DNA from: Nanoarchaeota archaeon
GTDB taxonomy: Archaea; EX4484-52; LFW-46
Direction: 5' to 3'
Assembly (NCBI GenBank): GCA_018897155.1
Contig: JAHILE010000028.1
Span: 1 to 39,925 of the forward strand
Length of the DNA stretch: 39,925 bases
Numbering within the stretch: position 1 is the stretch's first letter; each line of letters starts with the position of its first letter. The position numbers and the translations under genes were made by a program. The notes below the pieces were generated by a model that made no database searches, was not told where the DNA came from, and worked only from the letters and a program-made list of their open reading frames with translations. Shown here in pieces: positions 16,585-24,896 of the stretch.

Positions 16585-17277
16585 GTGTTTGAAAAAATAG
16601 TTACTGGGATAAGCGGTTTGGATGTTCTTCTTGAAGGAGGCATTCCGAAAAATCACACGATTTTGCTTGCCGGAACTTCCGGCTCGGGGAAAAGCATTTT
16701 TTCGATGCAGTTTCTTTTGGCAGGGGCCCAAAAAGGCGAACCGGGACTTTATATTACCTTTGAAGAGGATGAGGCAAGTGTTCTTAAAGTTTTTGGCGAG
16801 TTTTCATGGGACTTGAAAAAATTTCTTAAAAATGACCTGATACGGATAATACGTTATGACCCCTACAGGTTTCAGGACATAATGGACATAATATCCAGCA
16901 ACATAAAGCAGATGGGCGCAAAACGGATTGTAATAGACTCGGTTTCTGCTATCGGCCTTTATATACAGGATGTGCGGGAGATAAGAAAGACGCTTGTTGA
17001 TATACAGAGCTTAGTAAAAAGCACGGATTGCACTGCGCTGATAATAACCGAAGCACCTTCAGATAATCCAAAAAAGCTCAGCAGATTCGATGTCGAAGAG
17101 TTTGTTGCGGACGGAATAATTGTCTTGTATTACACGCCGGTTTCAAACGAATACACTCGGGGCATTTTCGTATGGAAAATGCGCGGAACAAACCATTCCA
17201 GAAAGATACATCCTTTCAAAATAACTACTAATGGCATAACGGTTTATCCGAAAGAAGAGGCTCTTGTAAAATTATGA
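16585..17277 (+). CDS. KaiC-like RecA-superfamily ATPase
   Basis: 230 residues, a single KaiC domain: TGISGLDVLLEGGIP entry, Walker A GTSGSGKS (30-37), YITFEEDEASVL, and Walker B RIVIDS (114-119). The C-terminal KMRGTNHSRKIHPFKIT is the family's R-x-K/MRG-type strand. The start is GTG at 16585, preceded by GGTGGG. It is divergent from the two small membrane proteins and 140 bp upstream of the pilus platform genes on the same strand. A regulatory role towards pili or other surface structures is plausible from position but not shown. Confidence 0.88.
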   Translation: MFEKIVTGISGLDVLLEGGIPKNHTILLAGTSGSGKSIFSMQFLLAGAQKGEPGLYITFEEDEASVLKVFGEFSWDLKKFLKNDLIRIIRYDPYRFQDIMDIISSNIKQMGAKRIVIDSVSAIGLYIQDVREIRKTLVDIQSLVKSTDCTALIITEAPSDNPKKLSRFDVEEFVADGIIVLYYTPVSNEYTRGIFVWKMRGTNHSRKIHPFKITTNGITVYPKEEALVKL

Positions 17278-17416
17278 TATTACAGCGCTTCAAATAATTG
17301 CCTGCAGCGGTTCATTGGCAATTTATGGCTCTTATCTGCGGAGTCAAATATTCTTTGTTTTTGAAATATTTATGAACTTCGCTCGAGGAATATATGATTT
17401 ATTGGCGGTATGAAAA

Positions 17417-18589
17417 ATGGAAAACAAAGAAAACTTTAAATCGTCTGTATCTGGAAAAGGTGTTGCTTCAGCCGGCAATTCTTCAAAAAAATCTGATGGG
17501 AACAAAAAGGTTTCTGTTTCATCAAAAATCGATAAATATTTGCGCTCAAAGCTTGCGCCTGTAAAAAAAGAAGAAAGTGATGTAGAAAAATTGCGCTTCA
17601 GGCTGAAAGAGAGAAATCTTCTAAAAGATTATGCTGTGCTTTCTGTGCCTCTTAAAACAAGAATGTATAATACAATTAATATGCTTGTTTCGAATTTTAT
17701 GCGCGCAGAAACATCTAAGAATTCAAGAATCGCAGCAAATGTTTTTTTCGGGGGCTTTGTTAAAATATCTCCGGAGTATTTTGAGCCGTTAAAGGATGCC
17801 ATTGCCATATCGGATATGAAGATTATTCCTGAAAGCTATATCGGTATAGTGAGCGCAATCGCATTTTCCGCAGCATTCTCTGCGGCGCTGATCATTGCGG
17901 CAATTTCTGTAGTGTATGGGCTGAGCTTTTTATTGATGCTGGTGGGGATGCTGATTTTTCCCGCGCTTGTTTTTTTAATAACATTTACTCTCGGATATGC
18001 ATATCCTTTTCAAAGAGTGAAGTCAAAAATGCAGGACATAAATACAAATCTTCCGTTTGCAATAAATCACATGGCTGCGATAGCGTCTTCCGGAGTTCCA
18101 CCCGAGAAAGCATTCGAAATGATGGCGCAGTTCAAGGAATATGGCGCGGTTTCCATCGAATCAAGAAATCTCGTCAGGCAAATAAACGTATTTGGAAAAG
18201 ACATACTTAATGCCATACGATTTACCGCTATGCGCACACCGTCAAAGGAATTTAAAGAGCTTCTTTATGGCATTCTTTCAATAATAGAAACCGGAGGAAA
18301 TATGAAAGACTATCTTAATGAAATGTCTCAGCTCGCGCTTTTCAATTACAAGCTCGCAAGGAAAAAGTATATCGAGACGCTTTCAACATACGCAGACATT
18401 TACACAGCAATATTGATAGCTGCGCCGCTTTTCCTTGTTTCAATACTTGCTGTGATGAATATGGTTCCGGGCTCATCTGTAGGGGGGCTCAGCATAGAGG
18501 ACTTTATGTGGCTGGGCGTATATGTACTAATACCTGTTTTGAATGTCGGCTTCCTTTTATTCATTTCATATACTCAGCCGGATATGTAA
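17417..18589 (+). CDS. pilus assembly platform protein, GspF/TadC family
   Basis: 390 residues. A charged, low-complexity N-terminal about 60 residues precede a type II secretion F (T2SSF) membrane protein: two helices around 143-198, a cytoplasmic four-helix domain including INTNLPFAINHMAAIASSGVPPEKAF, and two helices at about 327-352 and 365-385. Archaeal Tad-like and archaellum systems use such a platform beneath the pilin fibre, driven by a GspE/TadA ATPase. That ATPase is not in this window. The gene is followed 18 nt later by a second platform protein, so they form a pair. Confidence 0.88.
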   Translation: MENKENFKSSVSGKGVASAGNSSKKSDGNKKVSVSSKIDKYLRSKLAPVKKEESDVEKLRFRLKERNLLKDYAVLSVPLKTRMYNTINMLVSNFMRAETSKNSRIAANVFFGGFVKISPEYFEPLKDAIAISDMKIIPESYIGIVSAIAFSAAFSAALIIAAISVVYGLSFLLMLVGMLIFPALVFLITFTLGYAYPFQRVKSKMQDINTNLPFAINHMAAIASSGVPPEKAFEMMAQFKEYGAVSIESRNLVRQINVFGKDILNAIRFTAMRTPSKEFKELLYGILSIIETGGNMKDYLNEMSQLALFNYKLARKKYIETLSTYADIYTAILIAAPLFLVSILAVMNMVPGSSVGGLSIEDFMWLGVYVLIPVLNVGFLLFISYTQPDM

Positions 18590-18607
18590 TTTATTAAGTG
18601 ATGTTTT

Positions 18608-19531
18608 ATGAAGACTCCGTTACAGAAAATTTTCAAATTAATGAAAACGAACGAGGAAAAGAGTACTATCATAATATCTGTTTTCGGAGGTATAGTATTC
18701 TTTCTTTTCAGTTATTTTTACCTTATACCAAAATTGAACAATGAGTTTATGTCTAACATCCTGATACTTCTATCATTTATTATGATGGGAGTCCCGCCGG
18801 CAATGCTCCGTTACAATAAATATCAACAAATGAAGGAAGTTGAAGAATCATTTCCTGATTTCATACGTGATATAACTGAAGGGTTGAGAGGCGGCATGAC
18901 GCTTTCGCTTGCAATAAAATATGCGTCTAACAATAATTATGGCGCGCTAAATTCTCATATAAAGACTCTTGTTGCGCAAATAACCTGGGGGATTCCATTT
19001 GATAATGCACTGCATAATTTTGTCAAAAGTATAGATGATCCGACAATCACAAGGGCAATTTCAACAGTGATAGAAGCGCACAGGTCTGGCGGAAATATTG
19101 CAGAAGCTCTTGATGCTGTGGGAAAATCCACTGTGGAAATAGAGAAGCTTCGCCGTGAAAGAACATCAAGAATTTCAAGCCAGATGATGACTGGATATGT
19201 CATCTTTTTCATTTTTGTCGTGATAATGATAGGTATGAGGGAATTCCTTCTTCCAGCACTTACATGGGGATCAGCAACATCTCCTGGAGCTGAGGAGATG
19301 ATGGCTGCTTCAAATGCAAATGTGAACGTAGAGGCATACGGGCGAATGTTTTCACATCTTGCAATAATACAAGGTATCTTTTCAGGCCTTGCAATAGGAA
19401 AACTTGCAGAGGGCAATCTTTCAGCAGGCGTAAAACACGCCGCTTTGATGTCCTTGATGGGGTATATAACTCTTATGTTGGCACATACTTTACTTGGCGG
19501 TGCGTCTGTAGTTAGCAGTGTTGGCGTTTGA
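18608..19531 (+). CDS. second pilus platform protein, GspF/TadC family
   Basis: 307 residues of the same T2SSF fold, without the N-terminal extension: helices around 20-42 and 48-66, a cytoplasmic domain with EESFPDFIRDITEGLRGGMTLSLAI (the conserved LP-x-F entry of the family is here FPDF) and HRSGGNIAEALD, then three membrane helices in the C-terminal third. Archaeal pilus operons often carry such tandem partners. The stop codon is only 2 bp before the IS6-like miniature element. Confidence 0.88.
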   Translation: MKTPLQKIFKLMKTNEEKSTIIISVFGGIVFFLFSYFYLIPKLNNEFMSNILILLSFIMMGVPPAMLRYNKYQQMKEVEESFPDFIRDITEGLRGGMTLSLAIKYASNNNYGALNSHIKTLVAQITWGIPFDNALHNFVKSIDDPTITRAISTVIEAHRSGGNIAEALDAVGKSTVEIEKLRRERTSRISSQMMTGYVIFFIFVVIMIGMREFLLPALTWGSATSPGAEEMMAASNANVNVEAYGRMFSHLAIIQGIFSGLAIGKLAEGNLSAGVKHAALMSLMGYITLMLAHTLLGGASVVSSVGV

Positions 19532-19533
19532 AT

Positions 19534-19672
19534 GGTGCTGTTGCACAATTCGCAGAGCACATACACCTTAGCGTTATCTGCAAAGCTAAAACCGAGTCAT
19601 TCAAAATTCTTGCGTTCAACGCTAAGATTTGAGCAAGAATTTTGGCATATATAAATCTTATGCAACAGCACC
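19534..19672. mobile_element. IS6-like miniature element (MITE)
   Basis: 139 bp bounded by perfect 12-bp inverted ends GGTGCTGTTGCA (19534-19545) and TGCAACAGCACC (19661-19672). The ends resemble those of IS6-family elements (IS26 begins GGCACTGTTGCA). There is no transposase ORF. Inside, TTAGCGTT (19568-19575) pairs with AACGCTAA (19618-19625) and CAAAATTCTTGC (19602-19613) with GCAAGAATTTTG (19633-19644), in crossing order. CATATATAAATC near its right end could act as a TATA box toward the pilins. I see no clear target-site duplication. Confidence 0.65.
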
Positions 19673-19692
19673 CGTAAATGCGGACATATAAT

Positions 19693-19702
19693 CTTTATAT
19701 AG
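19693..19702 (+). promoter_or_regulatory. TATA box of the pilin genes
   Basis: CTTTATATAG lies 74-83 nt before the first pilin ATG, implying a leader of about 50 nt. That leader contains a small hairpin ATATTC-AAAA-GAATAT (19722-19737). The region is outside the miniature element, so the pilin promoter may predate it. Confidence 0.5.
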
Positions 19703-19775
19703 ACAGAAGGATAAATAGTAATATTCAAAAGAATATAAGTTTTAGTCATATTATTTAATTGTTCAATGTGGTAAA

Positions 19776-20294
19776 ATGAGAATCTTAAAGGGAGTATCTC
19801 CGCTTATTGCTTCAGTTCTATTGATTGCATTTACCATGGCTATAGCGGCAGTTTTAACTGCATGGATTTCAGGCTTTACAACAGCGCAAAGGGAAAAGAC
19901 TGCAGTTTTTGAAGAGAAAATAGCATGCAATTACGGATTTATAGAGAACGATATTGATTTTACGGAATATAATTATACTGATGATACAACAGCGTTTTTC
20001 AAGACACGGCTAAAGAATACGGGCACCATAGACCTTTCAATAGGTAGATATCAGACATGGTTCGAAGACAGTTCAGTTCCCTTAGTGTGGACAATTGATA
20101 ATCCCGGAAACAATACTGCAATAAAGAAATTGAATGACAAAATACTTACCTTTAATGTGAGTGGAGGTCGTCTCATAAAGATAAAAATAATCGGGCACAT
20201 TTGTGACGGAATTACTGCGACTGTGAGCGAACCACTTGGCGGCTGGAATCGGGGTCCAACATTAGAATCTGATGCCGTGCCATTAAAAGAGTGA
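19776..20294 (+). CDS. archaeal type IV pilin
   Basis: 172 residues. The N-terminus MRILKGVSPLIASVLLIAFT followed by a hydrophobic helix is the archaeal pilin N-terminal domain, processed by a prepilin peptidase at or near KG/VSP. The remainder is a beta-rich head with two cysteines (IACNYG and GHICDG). It is the major or a minor structural subunit of an extracellular pilus built by the platform proteins upstream. It is probably co-transcribed with the paralogous pilin 51 bp downstream. Confidence 0.88.
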   Translation: MRILKGVSPLIASVLLIAFTMAIAAVLTAWISGFTTAQREKTAVFEEKIACNYGFIENDIDFTEYNYTDDTTAFFKTRLKNTGTIDLSIGRYQTWFEDSSVPLVWTIDNPGNNTAIKKLNDKILTFNVSGGRLIKIKIIGHICDGITATVSEPLGGWNRGPTLESDAVPLKE

Positions 20295-20345
20295 TTATTT
20301 GATAACTCTTCTTGAAAGCGCCATAAAACTTTGAGGTAATCTTAT

Positions 20346-20810
20346 ATGTATGTATTAAAGAAAAAGGGTGTATCTCCTCTTATTGCATCTGTGCTTTTGA
20401 TAGCATTTACACTCTCTATCGGGGCTTTCATGTCGACATGGCTTCAAGATATAACAAAAAAGCAAACATCAGAAGCTACGGAAAATTCAAAGCCGGAATG
20501 CCAGTTTGCAAATCTTAATATTCAGAATATTTCTTTTACCAATGCCACAACGAAATTGCGGATCGATGTCGAGAATACGGGAACGAAATCGGTTTTGATA
20601 AGCGGCATCAGAATAATATATTCAAACGACACGAATGCCGAGGCGAATTTCACAAAGACTATGATAAATGCCGGCGATGTTTATACTCTTGTGATGTACA
20701 ATACGACAGACAATTCTTCAATCAACAGCAATATAAGAAAGCTGAAATTAATCACCAGCTGCCCGAACAATAATTTGGAATATCTTGGAAGCTTTATAAC
20801 AATCATATGA
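20346..20810 (+). CDS. archaeal type IV pilin, second copy
   Basis: 154 residues. The N-terminal KKKGVSPLIASVLLIAFTLS is nearly identical to that of the preceding pilin, while the heads are divergent, so the pair are paralogues. The head carries the pattern VENTGTKSVLISGIRI common in this family and two cysteines (PECQF, ITSCPN). GAGGTAAT lies upstream of the ATG at 20346. It is probably assembled together with its partner. Confidence 0.87.
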   Translation: MYVLKKKGVSPLIASVLLIAFTLSIGAFMSTWLQDITKKQTSEATENSKPECQFANLNIQNISFTNATTKLRIDVENTGTKSVLISGIRIIYSNDTNAEANFTKTMINAGDVYTLVMYNTTDNSSINSNIRKLKLITSCPNNNLEYLGSFITII

Positions 20811-20899
20811 TTGTCGCAAATATGGTAGCTGAATTGCAGAATTAATCAGATTTATATTTATGAGTGCTATCACACACATATTTGGGTGTTAATCTGTAT

Positions 20900-21129
20900 T
20901 CAATAACATTTTTCCCTCTTATATGCGTAAAAGCAAACATTATTGGGCAATGAAATTTCGATGAGTGCTTCGTTGCCTTTTATATCAATCACTTTTATTG
21001 CATATTTTTTTTCCCTTCAAAAATATATTCAAAGTTACGGCTTTCTAATAGTTGTTTTACATTATCTCGAAATACTTCTAAAACTTCTTTTGGAATTGTC
21101 TTTACAACATTACTCACATCGTCGGACAT
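20900..21129 (-). pseudogene. small gene interrupted by a frameshift in an A8 tract
   Basis: An ATG at 21129 opens MSDDVSNVVKTIPKEVLEVF, continuing in a soluble-looking style to EGKKNMQ and a stop at 20995. After the run of eight A (T8 on the plus strand, 21005-21012), the frame -KYAIKVIDIKGNEALIEISL- continues for about 35 codons to a stop at 20900-20902. One extra A would join them into a protein of about 76 residues. The gene may be broken, or the run may be a sequencing error. It lies between the pilins and the thermosome. No family is recognised. Confidence 0.6.
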
Positions 21130-21224
21130 ACCATCACTAGTTATTATGAATTGGTGAATAATTTAAATCTACACGTTGGAATCAATTCCTGAAAATAATG
21201 AGATATTTGAGAAAAAGAACTTTT

Positions 21225-21245
21225 GAGGGCGCTTTTCGCGCCCTC
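21225..21245 (-). terminator. hairpin terminator after the thermosome gene
   Basis: GAGGGCGC-TTTTC-GCGCCCTC is a perfect 8-bp stem 11 bp beyond the thermosome stop. On the minus strand it is followed by a T-rich run (TTCTTTTTCTC). Archaeal termination relies mainly on T-runs, so the stem may also stabilise the 3' end. Confidence 0.6.
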
Positions 21246-21255
21246 TATAAATTAT

Positions 21256-22893
21256 TTAATAATCTCCGCCCATGCTGCCCATTCCAGGCGGCATTCCGCC
21301 CTTTGAGAGCTTGGATGCCGAAATGATGTCGTCGATTCTTAGTATCATTTCTGCAGCTTCTGATGCGGATTTTATCGCCTGCGTTTTGATTTTGAGCGGC
21401 TCGATGACATTGATTGCCTTCATGTCGCTGATTGTATTTTTCATTACATCAACACCCGCAGTTACCATGCCTTTGTCATGCCTTGCGCGAAGCTCTACTA
21501 GTATGTCAATCGGGTCAAGCCCTGCGTTTTCTGCAAGTGTTCTTGGAATGATTTCCATGGCGTTTGCAAAAGCGTTTACTGCAAGCTGTTCTCGGCCGCC
21601 GACCTGATCAGCATATCTTCGAAGATCTTTTGCGACTTCTGCTTCAGGAGCTCCTCCTCCTGCAACCATGAATCCGACTTCAAGGGCTGCTGCAACGCAT
21701 TTTACTGCGTCGTCCATTGCCCTATAGATTTCCTCAACAACGTGCTCTGTACCTCCGCGTACAATTATAGAGACTGCTTTCGGTTCTTTGCATTCGCGCA
21801 CGAATGTCATTGCCTCGCCTCCGACTTTGATTTCTTCAACAAGGCCAGCGAAACCTATATCTGTCTTTTCAAGGTCATTAAGGCTTGTCACAACTCTTGC
21901 ACCTGTTGCTCTTGCAAGCGCGTCCATGTCTGATTTTTTCACGCGCCTTGCAGCAAAAATACCTTTCTTTGAAAGGAAGTGCTGAGCCATGTCGTCAATT
22001 CCCTTCTGGCAGAATAATACGTTTGCGCCTGATGCAACTATTTTTTCAACCATTGTTTTGAGCATCTTTTCTTCGGACTCGACAAATGCCTGAAGCTGTG
22101 ACGGGTCTGTGATTCTTATCTGCGCGTCAGTTTCAGTTTCCTTTATTTCAAGAGCAGCGTCAACAAGCGCGATTTTTGCATCCTTGATACTTGAAGCCAT
22201 GCCCGAATGTACGCGCTCCTTGTCAACGATTATGCCTTTGATAAGTTCAGTCTCATCAGTTGAGCCTCCTGCTTTCTTTTCCATTTTCAGGTTGTCGAGA
22301 TTTATTGTGATTTTATTGCCGTCTTTTTCTGCAATTGAAATAACTCCATCAACAGCGATTTTTGCAAGGTGCTCTCCCGCGGATTCCGCGCTTTTTCCTG
22401 TCATCGAAGTTATTGCGATATTCTTCAGGAGATCCTTATCATTTAACGTAATCGGTATTGCGATTTTCTTTAGTATTTCAAGAGCCTTTGTTTTTGCAAG
22501 CCTGTATCCCGATGCGATTATTGTCGGGTGGACATTCTGGTCAAGAAGTGCTTCAGATTCTTTCAGAAGCGCGCCTGCAATAATCACTGCTGTTGTTGTT
22601 CCGTCGCCGACTTCCTTATTCTGGGTTTTTGCGACCTCAACAACCATTTTTGCTGCCGGGTGCTCGATTTCCATTTCTTCAAGAATCGTTACGCCGTCAT
22701 TTGTTATAACAACGTCGCCTATTGAGTCTGTAAGCATTTTGTCCATGCCCTTTGGGCCAAGAGTCGAGCGCACTGCGTCTGCCACTGCGCGTGCAGCTGC
22801 AATATTCTGCCGTTGCGCGCTTCTGCGGTTGTCCTTAAACGCCCCTTCGGGCAAAATGAAGATTGGTTGTCCTTGTCCTTGTTGATTTGCCAT
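21256..22893 (-). CDS. thsA: thermosome subunit (group II chaperonin)
   Basis: About 545 residues, full length for the TCP-1/CCT-like chaperonin that encloses and folds proteins in an ATP-driven double ring. Seen: [20 protein letters not shown], the ATPase motif GDGTTT near residue 90, GGGAPE in the lower half, and the typical Gly/Met-rich C-terminus [15 protein letters not shown] chose the ATG at 22893 with AAAGGTG 6 nt upstream; an in-frame GTG at 22902 is actually part of that ribosome-binding site. Only one subunit gene is present in the window; whether others exist elsewhere is unknown, so the letter of the symbol is nominal. Confidence 0.95.
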   Translation of the reverse strand: MANQQGQGQPIFILPEGAFKDNRRSAQRQNIAAARAVADAVRSTLGPKGMDKMLTDSIGDVVITNDGVTILEEMEIEHPAAKMVVEVAKTQNKEVGDGTTTAVIIAGALLKESEALLDQNVHPTIIASGYRLAKTKALEILKKIAIPITLNDKDLLKNIAITSMTGKSAESAGEHLAKIAVDGVISIAEKDGNKITINLDNLKMEKKAGGSTDETELIKGIIVDKERVHSGMASSIKDAKIALVDAALEIKETETDAQIRITDPSQLQAFVESEEKMLKTMVEKIVASGANVLFCQKGIDDMAQHFLSKKGIFAARRVKKSDMDALARATGARVVTSLNDLEKTDIGFAGLVEEIKVGGEAMTFVRECKEPKAVSIIVRGGTEHVVEEIYRAMDDAVKCVAAALEVGFMVAGGGAPEAEVAKDLRRYADQVGGREQLAVNAFANAMEIIPRTLAENAGLDPIDILVELRARHDKGMVTAGVDVMKNTISDMKAINVIEPLKIKTQAIKSASEAAEMILRIDDIISASKLSKGGMPPGMGSMGGDY

Positions 22894-23132
22894 GTTTAAC
22901 ACCTTTGATATATCAGTATGATTTATGAATTATCAGTATTGTTATTATTGTTATAGAATTAAGCTTTATTAAGCTTAAGCAAACTTATAATTCATTGTAT
23001 TGCATTGCATTATTTTCTGATATGTTTAATGCGTGGCAAGCTTTAAAAAACTTGCTGATGTGCGTTTCTTGATGCATCCGAAGCAGCACATAATATTCCG
23101 AGAGTTAAATAGCTATTCAGGCAAACAATTAT
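22894..23132. other. thermosome-rfcL intergenic region with short repeats
   Basis: This AT-rich divergent region holds TATCAGTAT twice (around 22913 and 22932), TTAAGCTT twice, and the 10-bp palindrome TTAAGCTTAA. These could be regulator sites for the chaperonin gene. AGTTAAATAGC (23103-23113) is a plausible TATA box for rfcL, 20-30 nt before its ATG. I see no RNA gene or ORF. Confidence 0.45.
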
Positions 23133-24338
23133 ATGCTGACTGAGAAATACAAGCCAAAGTCTCTCAAAGAGTTTATAGGAAACGGCACTGTGGTTAATGA
23201 TATTCTTGCATGGGCCAAAAACTGGAAAAATGAGCCCAAAAAAATGCTTCTTATCCACGGAAAGCCGGGTACAGGAAAAACGACACTCGTGGAGCTTATT
23301 GCAAAAGAACTGAATTACCATCTTGTTGCCACAAACGCTTCGGATATGCGTTCTGCAAAGGCTTTACACGAAGGATTCGGCCATTCCCTTGAACAGCAGT
23401 CGCTTTTCTTTCGGGGGAAACTGGTTGTATTTGATGAAGTCGACGGCCTTTCCGGAGGGGATCGGGGCGGAGCGGGAGAGATAGCCAAAATCGCAAAGAC
23501 TTCAAAATTTCCAGTAGTTCTTCTTGCAAATGACATCTATGTGAAAAAGCTCGACCCGCTGAAAAAGGCGAGCAAAATCATCGCGTTTCATAGCATCTAT
23601 GCGGCAAGCATTGAAAAGCGCCTGAAAGAGATTTGCGAAAAAGAGGGTGTTGTGTGCGATGAGAAAGTTGTGAAATCCATTGCGTCAACTGCCGGAGGAG
23701 ATCTGAAAGCGGCAATAAACGACCTTGAAACTGTGATAACCGGGCGCAAAACTGCCGTCTATGAGGATTCAAAAATGCTTTCTCCGCGCGATGCAGAAAT
23801 GTCAGTCCAGGATTCGCTTCGCGTTGTGTTCAAGACGCTTTCTGCTGCTAATGCATGCGAAGCGATGCGCGATTCAGACAAGCCGGTGGATGAATTGATC
23901 CAATGGATTCGCGAGAATATACCGCTTGAATATGAGCGAGCCGATGATGTTGCGCGGGCTTATGCCGCTGTTTCCAGGGCGAATCTATTTATGGGGCGCA
24001 TTGTGCGCCAGCAGTACTGGGACTACATGGGTTATGCCTCGCAGATTGCAGGCGCAGGCGTTGCTTTGGCTAAAAAAGAGAAGTATTCAAAGTTCGTGCT
24101 TTACAAATTCCCGACAAGAATCGCGATGATGGGCAGGTCAAGAATTGAGCGCGCAATCCGCGATAAATTCGCCCTGAAACTGGCAGGGCACCTGCATTGC
24201 GGAAAGAGGGCAGCGCGCGAATATCTGCCGCTTCTGAATGTTATTGAAGAGGCGCGCCCGCAGGAGTACGGGCAGTTCTTAGTTGAGATTGGCGCAGGGG
24301 AAGCTGACAACGATGAAACTGAAAACAGCGATAACTGA
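23133..24338 (+). CDS. rfcL: replication factor C large subunit
   Basis: 401 residues. RfcL is the clamp-loader AAA+ subunit that, with RfcS, opens the PCNA ring at primer ends. Seen: YKPKSLKEFIGN, Walker A GKPGTGKT (43-50), Walker B VVFDEVD (98-104), LLANDIY (sensor 1) and GGDLKAAINDLE (sensor 2 region). The C-terminal domain is helical, and the tail is acidic (EADNDETENSDN); I see no clear PCNA-interacting Q-x-x-L-x-x-F box, which many longer RfcL proteins carry. The short leader implies leaderless translation. Confidence 0.93.
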   Translation: MLTEKYKPKSLKEFIGNGTVVNDILAWAKNWKNEPKKMLLIHGKPGTGKTTLVELIAKELNYHLVATNASDMRSAKALHEGFGHSLEQQSLFFRGKLVVFDEVDGLSGGDRGGAGEIAKIAKTSKFPVVLLANDIYVKKLDPLKKASKIIAFHSIYAASIEKRLKEICEKEGVVCDEKVVKSIASTAGGDLKAAINDLETVITGRKTAVYEDSKMLSPRDAEMSVQDSLRVVFKTLSAANACEAMRDSDKPVDELIQWIRENIPLEYERADDVARAYAAVSRANLFMGRIVRQQYWDYMGYASQIAGAGVALAKKEKYSKFVLYKFPTRIAMMGRSRIERAIRDKFALKLAGHLHCGKRAAREYLPLLNVIEEARPQEYGQFLVEIGAGEADNDETENSDN

Positions 24339-24395
24339 GCAACGCATAAACTAACTTTATAAATATTGGCGCACTCACTACTGCTCGGTTGATTT

Positions 24396-24746
24396 ATGGG
24401 TTGTAAACTATGCCTCAATGAACGTGGCTATAAGGGAAATTTTATAAAAAATGGTGTTTGTCCGATATATTTTTCAGAACTTGTTAATAGAGTAAATCAC
24501 TTTTCTGAAATGGTTCAAGGTGCTGCGGATGTATTCGCAGATTTGTTGAACTGTCCGCCGGAATACACAACCATAAACCAATATCTCAAAGAGAAAGATG
24601 AATTTGATGGCGATCTTATCAGAGGCATTGTTGAAGCGCATGATAGTACGTGGCAGAAGGCTCGAGAAGACAAAAAATTCACATTATTTTTGGATTCAAA
24701 TCCTGCGTTATACCACAATATTTGGCAGCTTGTTTGCGACCCATAA
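24396..24746 (+). CDS. small unknown protein with CxxC motif
   Basis: 116 residues, acidic and soluble. MGCKLCLNERG gives a CxxC pair near the N-terminus, and a third Cys (NGVCPIYF) may complete a metal site. The rest is helical, with a DGDLIRGIVEAHDSTWQKARED segment. CTTTATAAATA (24356-24366) lies about 30 nt before the ATG, a good leaderless arrangement supporting the start. I do not recognise a family. The gene is followed by 150 bp without features other than T-rich stretches. Confidence 0.65.
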   Translation: MGCKLCLNERGYKGNFIKNGVCPIYFSELVNRVNHFSEMVQGAADVFADLLNCPPEYTTINQYLKEKDEFDGDLIRGIVEAHDSTWQKAREDKKFTLFLDSNPALYHNIWQLVCDP

Positions 24747-24896
24747 TCTTTTTTGAAAAAGTTCGTATTAGTATCATCTCAGACATCAGTTCACATTAAA
24801 ATTGTGCGTTTTAGCGCGATAATGCATAATGTCCCATGATTTGCAGTTGTGTCGCATTTGGATTTTTCTTTGAGTTTTAGAATGTTCGGTTTTTTT

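Noticed and set aside
18955-19566. 203-residue minus-strand ORF opposite the second platform protein
   Set aside because: Antisense to a recognisable T2SSF protein; no family resemblance and no ribosome-binding site.
19534-19672. Target-site duplication around the IS6-like miniature element
   Set aside because: The 8 bp on the left (GTTTGAAT) and right (CGTAAATG) do not match, so no duplication can be claimed.
20943-21140. 65-residue hydrophobic plus-strand ORF between pilin and thermosome
   Set aside because: The opposite strand carries two protein-like frames that join across an A8 tract, which explains the region better.
22109-22885. 258-residue plus-strand ORF opposite the thermosome gene
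   Set aside because: It lies wholly antisense to a full-length, well conserved chaperonin, has no start signal, and its Ser/Ile/Phe-rich composition is that of a reverse-frame shadow.
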